Part shown: piece by piece, positions 1 to 7,489 of the stretch | Position numbering within the stretch: the stretch's first letter is position 1 | Layout of the letters: each line of letters begins with the position of its first letter | DNA from: CAYVBE01 sp964572825 | GTDB taxonomy: Bacteria; Planctomycetota; Brocadiia; SM23-32 | Length of the DNA stretch: 38,109 nucleotides | Reading direction: 5' to 3' | Assembly (NCBI GenBank): GCA_964572825.1 | Contig: CAZNGS010000041.1 | Span: 1 to 38,109 of the forward strand | Position numbers and translations under genes: made by a program | The notes under the pieces: generated by a model | What the model was told of the DNA's origin: nothing | The model's database searches: none | The model's input: only the letters and a program-made list of their open reading frames with translations

Positions 1-26
1 CATGGAGGGGCCATACTACATGCAGT

Positions 27-326
27 ATGCACAAGAGTAAAGTGCATAGCCCTATAACACATTTGCCGGTGGGCCGGTTTCAGATCAAGACCACCTGGAA
101 ATACGACCAGTGGGACGGGGTGGAGGAGGTCTTCTGCGACGTGATCGAGGCGTGGGAGGACGCCCAGAACCACCAGGACACCGAGTATTACTACGGGGCG
201 GCCAAACACCCCGGGAAGGTCTCCAAGACCACCTATCCCGACTCCGGGGACGTGACGACCGCCTACAAGGACGACGGCGTCGCCGCCCCGGTCGTGGCAA
301 CCCATGGCCGCAAGACCAATGCTTGA
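27..326 (+). CDS. Unrecognised small protein, possibly partial at the window edge
   Basis: This frame of 99 codons is open right to the left edge of the window, so the gene may begin upstream. The composition looks coding: G/C dominates third positions, especially from about position 80 on. The product is acidic and rich in Trp and Tyr in its middle (WKYDQWDG, then DTEYYYG). No signal peptide, membrane segment or known motif is visible. A second frame ends at 38-40 (tail MEGPYYMQYAQE), which could be the end of an upstream gene; if so, this protein may really start at a GTG near 69. The stop codon overlaps a promoter-like sequence for the next gene. Function is unknown. Confidence 0.4.
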   Translation: MHKSKVHSPITHLPVGRFQIKTTWKYDQWDGVEEVFCDVIEAWEDAQNHQDTEYYYGAAKHPGKVSKTTYPDSGDVTTAYKDDGVAAPVVATHGRKTNA

Positions 327-350
327 CTTTGCCGCTCTCGTGTGGATAAT
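323..350 (+). promoter_or_regulatory. Predicted sigma70-type promoter for the four-helix-bundle gene
   Basis: TTGACT at 323-328 and GATAAT at 345-350 are separated by 16 bp. They lie just after the preceding small ORF and 37 bp before the next ATG. The match is seen directly; activity is inferred. Confidence 0.4.
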
Positions 351-360
351 GGCGCATGGT

Positions 361-421
361 AATGGCACGGGGCGGAAGGGCGAAGTATGAAAGGCGAAGG
401 ACGAAGTGACAACGGCACGGG
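361..421 (+). repeat. Short direct repeat around the start of the four-helix-bundle gene
   Basis: AAYGGCACGGG occurs at 361-371 and again at 411-421. Between the copies lies a purine-rich stretch with repeated GGCGAAGG/GCGAAG units that contains the start codon at 387. It looks like local slippage or the edge of an insertion. Confidence 0.4.
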
Positions 422-908
422 CGCACGCGATATCTGCCGACGCACTTTCGAGTTTGCGGTTGATGTCGTGGATCTATGCAAACGCCTGGAAAAGGCGTCC
501 GGTGTATGGCGGACGCTGGGGCGCCAGTTGCTGCGTTCCGGCGTCTCGACCGGCGCGAACGTGGAGGAAGCCCGGGGCGGGCAGAGCCGTGCCGACTTCA
601 TCTGCAAGTACGCCATAGCACGAAAGGAAGCACGGGAGACGCTCTACTGGCTCCGTCTGCACCGCGCGACGGGCTCCGCGTCGCAGGACGGCCTGGAGCA
701 TCTGACCGATGAGGCGGACCAGTTGGTGAGAATTCTGACGGCCATCATCAAAAGCGCGGAGCACGTGAGGCTCCTTCTCAAGCACGGGGCCGATCCCCAC
801 GCCGAGGACGAAGAGGGTAAAACGCCCCTGGAAATTGTGCGCGAGACAGGACGCCGGTATATGATCGACACACTGGAGAAAGCCGCCGAATCCACTGCCG
901 CCGAGTAA
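387..908 (+). CDS. Four-helix-bundle (23S rRNA intervening-sequence type) protein with an ankyrin-repeat tail
   Basis: Residues 14-124 read as the four-helix-bundle family (TIGR02436 type): an early helix with FEFAVDVVDLCKRL, then QLLRSGVSTGANVEEA, then a helix with KEARETLYWLRL, then the closing helix LVRILTAIIKSA. In this family the protein normally ends close to that last helix. Here it runs on for about 49 residues (125-173) that read as one ankyrin unit: VRLLLKHGADPHAEDEEGKT followed by PLEIVRETG. The frame is uninterrupted. Biochemical function of the family is poorly known; small members occur inside 23S rRNA intervening sequences, but no rRNA is seen here. Start 387 is chosen as the first ATG after the promoter-like sequence; a weak GGGCGAAG lies upstream. 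The tail suggests that a mobile or duplicated gene landed in an ankyrin gene. Confidence 0.8.
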   Translation: MKGEGRSDNGTGARDICRRTFEFAVDVVDLCKRLEKASGVWRTLGRQLLRSGVSTGANVEEARGGQSRADFICKYAIARKEARETLYWLRLHRATGSASQDGLEHLTDEADQLVRILTAIIKSAEHVRLLLKHGADPHAEDEEGKTPLEIVRETGRRYMIDTLEKAAESTAAE

Positions 909-1043
909 GTGGCAGCCTGGAAGCAAGGCGCACCTGGGGGACCTCACAGCGGTTGGGTCTGCTCATCGATCCCGATGCCGGCTCCACCTGCCGGAACTGG
1001 GCCGGCCCTCCCAATACTGCATTCCGGATGCGGGGAGGCCGTT

Positions 1044-1184
1044 TCACCGGGGTTCGATATCGTTGCTCAGGTACATATCCTGCAGGGCTGTGGCCAGGGT
1101 CTTGAATCGCGGCCCGGGAGCTTCATGGCTCGCATCCGTTTCTGTATCATGGACCTCATGCTTGTGATGCCGGTTCCGGGGCGA
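1044..1184 (-). other. Open in-frame continuation downstream of the epimerase stop
   Basis: After the TGA at 1185-1187 that ends the epimerase gene, the same minus-strand frame stays open for another 46 codons to a TGA at 1044-1046. The translation looks protein-like (ending PRFKTLATALQDMYLSNDIEPR). It has no good start codon of its own and no SECIS-like hairpin was recognised next to the TGA. It may be a decayed C-terminal extension, a small gene with an unusual start, or chance. The rest of the 909-1184 gap shows nothing recognisable. Confidence 0.25.
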
Positions 1185-2018
1185 TCAGAGGCCGCCCCAG
1201 AGCTCTTCCGCCCGCGCCCCCCGGCTGTAGAAGCGCTCGAAATGGTCCTGCGCCTGCCATCCCAGCAGCTTCTCGGCTTTCTCGCATCGGAATTTGTCCA
1301 TGGGCAGGGGAGCACAGATGTTGAACATCTCGTTCGGGTGGGGCATTTGGGGCGCCCGCAGCGCGCAGAGGTAGGCCCGCGCGAGATCGGGCCACGAGAC
1401 GGAGAAACATTGCACCACGTCGTCGTCGCGCCCGTCGTAGCGTTCGGCCGGCCGCAGCCTGGACAGAAGCAGCGTCAGCACGTCGAGCTCCCGGTGCTCC
1501 GCGAAGGCGTTGACCACGTGGTAGCCCATATACTTGCTGTGGCTGTAAAGCCCCGTGCCCGGCCGGTAGGGGGTGTCCTCGGGGATTCCGAACTCGTACC
1601 GGCAGTCCCCCTCGTAGCCCTGGGTTCTCCCCTGTACGCCGGTGTGAACAACGCGCTTCAGCCCCCGCGCAACGGCAGCCTTCATGATGTTGAAGGCCCC
1701 CCCGACGTTGAGGCTGAAAGCCAGTGCGGGTTCAGACCGGTTCACCACCAGATTCACCGCGGCATCGCAGCCATCGAGAGCATCGTGCACCTGCTCGTAG
1801 TCCGTCACGTCCACTATCCGCCACTCGTGCGGTGGCTCGGGCGCCTCTTTCCAGGCCGGCCAGACGGGGTCGCCGCCCCGCTCTATGGCCTCGGAGACGC
1901 CGACGATGTCGGTGAGCCGTAGCGTGTAGTGCTTGCCCAGCACGGGCGCGATGACCGCGCCCACGGGGCCGCCGGCTCCCAAAACGCATACCGTTCCTTC
2001 TTCTATCGGGGGCATCAT
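1185..2018 (-). CDS. NAD-dependent epimerase/dehydratase (extended SDR)
   Basis: This 277-residue protein has the extended short-chain dehydrogenase layout. The N-terminal Rossmann glycine motif is GAGGPVGA (about residues 12-19), an acidic residue follows the second strand (RLTDIVG), NLVVNRSEP is the usual post-beta4 region, and the catalytic tyrosine-lysine pair is present as YSHSK. The substrate is probably a nucleotide sugar or similar, but cannot be read from sequence. The start is ATG 2018 in an ATGATG; the stop of the upstream gene overlaps it (2015-2017), so the two are translationally coupled. A much longer upstream in-frame extension is the shadow of the neighbouring gene. The partner gene is a second, divergent member of the same superfamily. 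Confidence 0.85.
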   Translation of the reverse strand: MMPPIEEGTVCVLGAGGPVGAVIAPVLGKHYTLRLTDIVGVSEAIERGGDPVWPAWKEAPEPPHEWRIVDVTDYEQVHDALDGCDAAVNLVVNRSEPALAFSLNVGGAFNIMKAAVARGLKRVVHTGVQGRTQGYEGDCRYEFGIPEDTPYRPGTGLYSHSKYMGYHVVNAFAEHRELDVLTLLLSRLRPAERYDGRDDDVVQCFSVSWPDLARAYLCALRAPQMPHPNEMFNICAPLPMDKFRCEKAEKLLGWQAQDHFERFYSRGARAEELWGGL

Positions 2019-2704
2019 TCGACTCCCTGGGGCTGGAATCCGAGAATCAGTTGCGCCTGCCGCGAGAGGAACCGCGGCGACGAAGCGATGTGGAAGACGT
2101 GCCAGCGGTAACCGGGCGATCCCAGGTCGAGTTCCAGCGCCCTGTCGATTGCCTGCAGGGCATCTTCCAGGCGGGTGTTCTGCTCGGGATCGTCCCCGAT
2201 GGGGCGGAACCGCAGGCAGAGGCCCGTTATGCCGCCCTCGCGGGGGAACTCCCGGACGACCTGCTCGCACAGGTAGGGCGCCAGGTCGGCCGCGCGGGGG
2301 GCAGGGCGGGGCTTCCACTGCTCATCGACAAGGTAAGACTCCGGGTAGCTGTCGAACACGCTGAGCCTTCCCGCCACGATGATGCGGGAGACGCCGACGT
2401 CCCTGGCCGCCCGACAGAGCAGATAGGTGCTCAGCGTGGCGCGGGTCAGCAACTCGTGCGCGGCGTTCGGACCGGTGAGGGGCTTCGGGTTGAACTCGGC
2501 GAAGTGCAGGATTGCATCCATCTCTCGGACCAGCGCCTCGGCCGCCTCCGGGCGGCGCAGGTCCTCTTGCCGGTACTGCGCCGCGACCCCCCCGCCCGGC
2601 GCGGCTCCGGAGTAGCCCGTCAGGCGCAGTTGGTGTCCCCCGGCCAGGTGTCTGGCAGCGGCCGCGCCGAGGGGGCGGTCCGCCCCTGTGACCAGTATCT
2701 TCAT
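2015..2704 (-). CDS. NAD-dependent epimerase/dehydratase-like protein, catalytic Lys replaced
   Basis: A 229-residue SDR protein beginning MKILVTGADRPLGAAAARHL, so the nucleotide-binding TGxxxxxG motif is intact. Where extended SDRs carry YxxxK, this protein reads YLCEQ (APYLCEQVVREF), so the lysine is replaced by glutamine. LCLRFRPIGDDPEQ corresponds to the usual LRxxxxYGP segment. It may therefore bind NAD without normal catalysis, or use another residue. The start at 2704 is supported by GGAGG about 10 bases upstream. Its stop overlaps the start of the second epimerase gene; together they form a two-gene operon that may encode a hetero-oligomer or a catalytic/regulatory pair (inference). 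Confidence 0.8.
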   Translation of the reverse strand: MKILVTGADRPLGAAAARHLAGGHQLRLTGYSGAAPGGGVAAQYRQEDLRRPEAAEALVREMDAILHFAEFNPKPLTGPNAAHELLTRATLSTYLLCRAARDVGVSRIIVAGRLSVFDSYPESYLVDEQWKPRPAPRAADLAPYLCEQVVREFPREGGITGLCLRFRPIGDDPEQNTRLEDALQAIDRALELDLGSPGYRWHVFHIASSPRFLSRQAQLILGFQPQGVE

Positions 2705-2813
2705 GGCATCTGTGCCTCCGGCGGAGTAGAACCTGAATGGGCGGCGTCCCGTGACGCGTAGCATGTTTACGGCGCGAGGGACGCCTGTCAAGGACATCGG
2801 CGGGGCGGGGCCG

Positions 2814-3284
2814 TCAGTCCAGCAACACCACGGCCTGAACCTCCAGGGCTTCCCCGCCTCCCACCGGCCCCAGCCCCTCTGCGGTGCGCGCCTTGACGCT
2901 CACCCTGTGGTCCGGGATGCCCAGGACGCGCGCCAGCCGCTGCCGGATCGCCTGCTTGCGTTCTCCCAGGCGGGGCCTTTCGGTGATGACGTTGACGTCC
3001 ACGTTGACCGGGGCCAGCCCTCGCGCCTCGCGGACCAGGCGAAGCGCCTCGGCCAGAATGGCGGCGCTGTCCGCGTCCTCCCACCGGTCGTCCGTGTCGG
3101 GGAAATGCTGGCCGATGTCCCCCAGCGCGGCGGCGCCGAGCACGGCGTCGGCAACCGCGTGGAAGAGGGCGTCGCCGTCGCTGTGGCCGATCAGCCGCGG
3201 TTCCGCCGCGAAAGTGAGTCCCCCAAGAACCAGGGGCGGCTCCGTCCCGAACCTGTGGATGTCATAGCCGATTCCCACACGCAT
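2814..3284 (-). CDS. ispF: 2-C-methyl-D-erythritol 2,4-cyclodiphosphate synthase IspF
   Basis: IspF converts CDP-methylerythritol 2-phosphate to the 2,4-cyclodiphosphate with release of CMP, the fifth step of the MEP isoprenoid pathway, in the cytoplasm. The metal-binding GYDIHRF motif (Asp and His) is near the N-terminus, followed by LIGHSDGDALFHAVADAVLG, GDIGQHFPDTD and the C-terminal KARTAEGLG signature. Its 156 residues match the family's usual length. Start 3284 is preferred because GGAG lies 9 bases upstream; an in-frame ATG at 3299 has no such site. It faces away from the sigma-factor gene. The later pathway enzyme IspH is also in this window (23403-25175). Confidence 0.95.
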   Translation of the reverse strand: MRVGIGYDIHRFGTEPPLVLGGLTFAAEPRLIGHSDGDALFHAVADAVLGAAALGDIGQHFPDTDDRWEDADSAAILAEALRLVREARGLAPVNVDVNVITERPRLGERKQAIRQRLARVLGIPDHRVSVKARTAEGLGPVGGGEALEVQAVVLLD

Positions 3285-3360
3285 GGCGATCTCCGGCATC
3301 TCAATGGCTTCGCCAACAGTTTACCAGGAAGCTCCGTGCGTTTCACCGTTTGTGTCACCT

Positions 3361-3391
3361 TTGACAGCCCGCCCGTGCGGCGCGGTAAAAT
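3361..3391 (+). promoter_or_regulatory. Predicted promoter of the sigma/anti-sigma operon
   Basis: A perfect TTGACA at 3361-3366 and TAAAAT at 3386-3391 are separated by 19 bp. They lie in the gap between divergent ispF and the sigma-factor gene, about 67 bp before the GTG start. The spacing is slightly long. ECF factors often autoregulate from their own promoter type, but no clear ECF-style AAC element was seen. Confidence 0.4.
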
Positions 3392-3457
3392 GGCAAAGCG
3401 CTGCGTGAGCGGCGGCGCGCAATGTACTGACGGTAGACCGCCTGGAAGGAGCTCGAC

Positions 3458-4018
3458 GTGACGGAGCAACGGTCCATACAGGGGGCCGCCGGCCAGAGCG
3501 ACGAGGAGCTGTGGCGGTCCTTTGTCGGGGGGGACGATGCGGCGCTGGAGGCCCTGATGGGCCGCTACACCGACGAGCTGTTCTGGTACCTGCTGCTCAG
3601 CACGGGGGATCAGCAGGAGGCGGCCCGGCACCTGCTGAACGTCTGGGAGATCGTGGCCCGGCACAGGTATCCGTGGGAGGGATTCGGCTCGTTCAAGGTG
3701 TGGCTCTACGCCGTGGCAACGCAGAACGCCCTGCCGCCGACGCACCCGGAGCCGATGGGACTCAGCCATCTGATCAGCGATCTGAAGCGGCGCGCTCCCT
3801 CGTCCGGACCCGCCGAGGTATTCTACAGGGTGGTGGACATGCAGCGCGCCATGCGGCAGCCGTTTCTGCTGGCCACCGTGGCAGGGCTTTCCTTGCAAGA
3901 GACCGCGAAGGCGTGCAATTTCACCGGCAAACGGACGCTCGCGTTGCTGGAGAAGGCGTATCGCGCAATGTCCAGGTCCACGTCCCTGGGGGCGACGGAG
4001 GAGCGCGATGAACTGTAG
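3458..4018 (+). CDS. ECF-like RNA polymerase sigma factor (divergent)
   Basis: A 186-residue protein with the two-domain ECF layout. Residues 22-95 read as region 2: DDAALEALMGRYTDELFWYL, then LLSTGDQQEAARHLLNVWEI and GSFKVWLYAVATQNAL. Residues 130-175 read as region 4: PFLLATVAGLSLQETAKACN followed by TGKRTLALLEKAYRAM, a helix-turn-helix. The usual acidic -10 recognition stretch (DAEDLVQE) is replaced by QEAARHLLN, so promoter recognition may be unusual. Start is GTG 3458 with GGAAGGAG upstream. The last 11 bases overlap the next gene, an anti-sigma protein, so the two are translationally coupled, as is usual for sigma/anti-sigma pairs. Confidence 0.8.
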   Translation: MTEQRSIQGAAGQSDEELWRSFVGGDDAALEALMGRYTDELFWYLLLSTGDQQEAARHLLNVWEIVARHRYPWEGFGSFKVWLYAVATQNALPPTHPEPMGLSHLISDLKRRAPSSGPAEVFYRVVDMQRAMRQPFLLATVAGLSLQETAKACNFTGKRTLALLEKAYRAMSRSTSLGATEERDEL

Positions 4019-6284
4019 GGCGGCCCGGCGCGCGATGGTGGAGCGTCTCCTCGGCTCGGAACTCCGGGCCGACGAACTGGCCGTTCACCTGCGGTCATGT
4101 TCCCGCTGCCGCGAAGCCCTGGAAAAGTACCGGGCTGTCCGGGAGGGCATGAAGGAACTGGGGCCGGTCTCCCCCCCGGAGCCCGTGGTGGAGTCCCTGC
4201 GGCAGCGGGTGGAGGAGGCGCTGGGGGCCGGACCCGATCCGGCGCTGGTGGCGGCGCGGCCCGACCCGGAGAGGTCGCTGCTCTACAAGACGGTGGTGTT
4301 CACGGCGGTGATGCTGCTGGTGGTGGGCATCATGGCTGCGGCGCTGGTGCTGCTGCCGCGGGCTGGAGAGCCCGTGGAACCGGTGGCAACCGTCACCGAG
4401 ATGATCGGGGAGGTGCGGTGCCGCGTCGCCGGCAGCGAGACCTGGCAGCGCGTCCACGCAAAGCGGCCGCTCTGGCCCGGGACGACCATCCGCACGGGAG
4501 AGGAGGGCCTGGCGCGGATCAGCACGGAGGGCGCAACGTGGTCCCTGGACTCCGGCTCGGCGTTGGGGTTGGGCGAACGGGGGATGGCGGAGCCCGTCTT
4601 CGGCCGCCTGTGCGTGGACGCCGATCGTCCTGAGAACGAGCCCCTGCGGCTGGTCAGCCGGCAGGGGACCGTTCGGTGCACCCGGGCTCGACTGGTGGTG
4701 ACGACTTCCGTCGGCCGGATGCGGGTGGCCTGCCTGGGGGGGGAGGCGCGGCTCGCGCTCGGGGAGGAGGCGCAGATGCTGGCGCCCGGCCGGTGCGTCA
4801 TGCTGGTTGACGGGGCCGTCTGCGGGCCCATGCGGCCCGTTTCGGGGCCGGCCGCCGTGCTGTGGCTGCGCAAATTCCCGGATGCCGCCGGGGGGCGTCT
4901 CACGGCCCGCCAGCTTGCCGCCCTGCCCGTCGGTCCGGAGCAGGGGACTCTGCCGTCTCATGTTACGCCAGCGGCCCTCGATCTCGACATCACCGTCCGC
5001 GGTCCTCTCGCCCTGCTGGACGTGCGGGCCGTGCTGCGCAACGAGGGGGAAAAGTCCTGGAAGGGGGAGCTTTCGGCCGGAGACCTGATGCTGCCGGTGC
5101 CCCTGGCGGTTGCGTCTGCTTCGGTGGCCGTTGCGCCGGGCGAGGAGGCCGAGGTGCGGACGGCGGCCGTCTGCGCCCTGCGCTACCGGGATGGTCGCGG
5201 GGCGCTCGGGGTCAACCCCCGCGTCTGGAGCGACGCGGTGCGTCGTCTGAGGGTGCGGATGGACGCCTCCACCACGGGCGGATTCCGGACCGTCTCATGT
5301 CCCCTGGCCGGGCTTTCAGCCCGCGGGCAGGAGCAGGTCTCGTGGGAGTATTCGGAGACGGAGGCCGGGGCCTGCGAACCGATGGTGTTCGAGTTCGTTC
5401 CCGCGCGTGCCCACGCCGTGGACGCCCTGGAGTTGAGCGGCGGATTGCTGCTGGGCTGGCGGCTGCCCCGGTGGAAGCACCGATGGCTGACCAACGAGAC
5501 ACGGTTGCTGGTGGCCTTCGACGCCACCGCGGATTTCGGCCCCGGGGGGCGGTGCCACGCGCAGGAGGTGATGGAGAGGATTCTCGGTGCGCTGCCCGTG
5601 GGGTCCCGGACGGCTCTGGCGGCCTACGACGGGTCCCTGAAGGTGGAGCAGAGCCCCATGTCTCGCCATACGCCGGCACGGGTGGAAGCGATGCTGGCCG
5701 GGCTCTGGAAGCTGCAGGCGGGACCGCCGGGCAAGGCGGGGAGTTTTGTGGAGAATGCCCTGGGGTTGTCGGCCCTTCCCGAAGGCGGCAGAACGCTTCT
5801 CTACGTGACGGGGCGGGGCCGGGCCTCCGGGCCGGCCGGCGCTGCGCTGGAGGAGGCGGTGGAGAAGGAAGTGCGGGTTCTGGCGTTGCAGATCGGCGCG
5901 CACCAGCCATCTGCGGCCTTGCGGCGCCTTTGCCGGGCGACCGGAGGGGCCGCCATGGCCGTGCCGGCCAGGATGGCCCCGGAGCTTGCGGCGGGCGACT
6001 TCCTGGCGGCTCTTTCCCGGCCGGCGGTTGAACACGTGGCGCTTCACCTGGAAGGAGGGGGCATGACGCGCATCCTGCCCGCCGAAGGCGGTTTCGCCGT
6101 GCAGCCCGTCGTGGCCCTGTTGGAGTCACCCCCCGCGGGGGCGCTGGAGGGTAGCTTCCACGGGCTGGCAGGTGGCCGGGAGCTGCAGGAGGGTTTCGCC
6201 CTGGAGCGCGGTCCGGTCGCGCTGGCCGGCCGGCCGGGGGAGCGCCTCGTCGAGGCTCTCCGCGCCGCCCTGGCGAGGATGTGA
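4008..6284 (+). CDS. Membrane anti-sigma factor with FecR-like, VIT-like and VWA-like domains
   Basis: A 758-residue multidomain protein. Residues 1-40 are a zinc-binding anti-sigma domain with Cys3, His27, Cys31 and Cys34 (HxxxCxxC). One transmembrane helix lies at about 93-116 (VFTAVMLLVVGIMAAALVLL). Then comes a FecR-like periplasmic region (about 125-270: EMIGEVRCRV, IRTGEEGLARISTEG, ARLALGEEAQMLAPG), a VIT-like beta-rich region (about 320-470: VRAVLRNEGEKSWKGELSAG) and a VWA-like domain (about 495-680: RLLVAFDATADF ... ALAAYDGSL ... RTLLYVTGRG). The VWA metal site, normally DxSxS, reads DATAD, so metal binding is doubtful. The likely role is holding the adjacent sigma factor at the membrane and releasing it on an envelope signal; this is inferred from architecture and gene overlap. 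Confidence 0.85.
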   Translation: MNCRAARRAMVERLLGSELRADELAVHLRSCSRCREALEKYRAVREGMKELGPVSPPEPVVESLRQRVEEALGAGPDPALVAARPDPERSLLYKTVVFTAVMLLVVGIMAAALVLLPRAGEPVEPVATVTEMIGEVRCRVAGSETWQRVHAKRPLWPGTTIRTGEEGLARISTEGATWSLDSGSALGLGERGMAEPVFGRLCVDADRPENEPLRLVSRQGTVRCTRARLVVTTSVGRMRVACLGGEARLALGEEAQMLAPGRCVMLVDGAVCGPMRPVSGPAAVLWLRKFPDAAGGRLTARQLAALPVGPEQGTLPSHVTPAALDLDITVRGPLALLDVRAVLRNEGEKSWKGELSAGDLMLPVPLAVASASVAVAPGEEAEVRTAAVCALRYRDGRGALGVNPRVWSDAVRRLRVRMDASTTGGFRTVSCPLAGLSARGQEQVSWEYSETEAGACEPMVFEFVPARAHAVDALELSGGLLLGWRLPRWKHRWLTNETRLLVAFDATADFGPGGRCHAQEVMERILGALPVGSRTALAAYDGSLKVEQSPMSRHTPARVEAMLAGLWKLQAGPPGKAGSFVENALGLSALPEGGRTLLYVTGRGRASGPAGAALEEAVEKEVRVLALQIGAHQPSAALRRLCRATGGAAMAVPARMAPELAAGDFLAALSRPAVEHVALHLEGGGMTRILPAEGGFAVQPVVALLESPPAGALEGSFHGLAGGRELQEGFALERGPVALAGRPGERLVEALRAALARM

Positions 6285-6300
6285 CAGCGGACCCTCCGTG

Positions 6301-6309
6301 TGATAGAAT
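6301..6309 (+). promoter_or_regulatory. Extended -10 promoter for the bamD-like gene
   Basis: TGATAGAAT (TG-n-TAGAAT) lies 16 bp after the anti-sigma stop codon and 35 bp before the preferred bamD-like start. The same TGnTAnAAT form recurs upstream of the metallophosphoesterase and thioredoxin-TPR genes in this window. Confidence 0.45.
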
Positions 6310-6344
6310 CGGATCGTCCAATGCTCGTGGTGGGAGTTGCTCGG

Positions 6345-7337
6345 ATGGTTTGGTCTGGCGCTCTACGGCGGCGTGCGATGTCTCTCCTGGCGGCGGTGTG
6401 CCTGGTCTGGGCCTGCCTGGCGGCCGGGGCGATCGAAGTGTGGACTCCTCAGACGGGGGAGGTGGACCTGGATGAGCCGGTGGGTCCGGACGTCCGGTCC
6501 AGGCTGCGGCACGCCTACGCCCTGATCGGCGCGCGGCAGTGGGCGGGTGCCATACCGCAGCTCCGGAAACTGCTGAAGGAGTCGCCCGACGCCGCGTGGG
6601 CCGGGGAGGCGCGTCTGATGCTGGGGCGGGCTTTGATGCAGGCGCAGAACTACGAGGGTGCTTTCGAAGAGCTGAGCAAGCTGACGGCGGGCTACCCGGA
6701 GGATGAACTGGCCGTTCGGGCCCACCAGATGCAGTATGAAGCGGCGCAGCGCGCGTCGGGGAAGCATCTGGGTTCGGCGCTGCGGATGTACGACCGCCTG
6801 GCTGAGACTGCCGCCGACGAAGCCGAAATGATGGATGCTCTGCGGCGCAAGGGAGATGCGATTTTTGAGCGCGGCAATTACCTGAGGGCCCAAAACGAGT
6901 ATCTCGCGCTGACCTCCTTCGATGCCCGCGGTGAATGGGCGCCGTACTGCTGGTACCGGGTGGCACAGTGCCGGTGGCGGCTGGCCAACTGGCTGGGGCT
7001 GGGTCTGGAGCGAGTGAGGCGCGCCGAGCGGGCGTTTGCCGACTTCGTCGAACTGTATCCCGACCACAACCTCACCTCGAAGGCGCAGGAGGAACTGGCG
7101 GAAGTGCGCCGGCGACGCGCCGAGATGAACGCCCGGGTGGCGCAGTTCTACGATAGCCGCGAAGACAGGCCCTGGGCCGCGTTGAACTACCTGCGCTACA
7201 TCGTGGAGGAGTTCCCGGAGTCGCCCCAGAGCGAATGGGCCGAGTGGCGGATGCGCCGGATCGAAGAGGAGATGAATGGTCCAGCGCGCGGCGAGCGGCA
7301 GGACCTGCCCCTCCCGGGGGTGGAGACAACAGAGTGA
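6345..7337 (+). CDS. BamD/YfiO-like outer-membrane assembly TPR protein
   Basis: A 330-residue exported protein. The N-terminus carries a signal-type sequence (RRR n-region, then a hydrophobic core SLLAAVCLVWACLAAGA); a Cys lies inside it but is a poor lipobox. The mature part is TPR-like: AYALIGARQWAGAIPQLRKL, MLGRALMQAQNYEGAFEELS, GDAIFERGNYLRAQNEYLAL and a final NYLRYIVEEFPESPQSEWA, the spacing and motif seen in BamD. In other bacteria BamD is part of the BAM complex that inserts beta-barrel proteins. Start ATG 6345 has GGGAG 8 bases upstream; GTG 6300 overlaps the promoter-like sequence, and ATG 6321 or 6378 are alternatives. lptE-like and ftsH follow on the same strand. Confidence 0.75.
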   Translation: MVWSGALRRRAMSLLAAVCLVWACLAAGAIEVWTPQTGEVDLDEPVGPDVRSRLRHAYALIGARQWAGAIPQLRKLLKESPDAAWAGEARLMLGRALMQAQNYEGAFEELSKLTAGYPEDELAVRAHQMQYEAAQRASGKHLGSALRMYDRLAETAADEAEMMDALRRKGDAIFERGNYLRAQNEYLALTSFDARGEWAPYCWYRVAQCRWRLANWLGLGLERVRRAERAFADFVELYPDHNLTSKAQEELAEVRRRRAEMNARVAQFYDSREDRPWAALNYLRYIVEEFPESPQSEWAEWRMRRIEEEMNGPARGERQDLPLPGVETTE

Positions 7338-7434
7338 ACCACACGGGACGCAGAGATCACCAGGACAGCCGGGCCTGGCAAACGCTGTATTGCCGGTGTC
7401 TTCCCGTTCACTGTGTCCGCTGTGGCGCGGGTTC
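7336..7434. repeat. Imperfect inverted repeat between the bamD-like and lptE-like genes
   Basis: The left arm at 7336-7360 (GAACCACACGGGACGCAGAG) is roughly matched, inverted, by 7403-7434, whose reverse complement contains CCACAGCGGACACAGTGAAC. Arms agree in short blocks with small gaps. The spacer is not coding. It looks like a degenerate dispersed element rather than a terminator, because no T-run follows. Confidence 0.4.
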
Positions 7435-7489
7435 TTCGTTGTAAGAGTGTCTGACCGAGTGCGTGGAGACTGCACGAGGCGAGGTGGCT

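Noticed and set aside
1185..1187. Selenocysteine recoding of the epimerase TGA
   Set aside because: No SECIS-like hairpin directly after the codon was recognised, and this protein family has no known Sec at the C-terminus.
909..1922. A plus-strand open frame opposite the first epimerase gene
   Set aside because: Its translation lacks any family motif, and the minus strand encodes a complete epimerase.
5212..6966. A long minus-strand open frame opposite the anti-sigma and bamD-like genes
   Set aside because: Its composition is Pro/Arg/Ser-rich with no domain pattern, as expected for the shadow of GC-rich coding DNA; the plus-strand genes carry clear domains.
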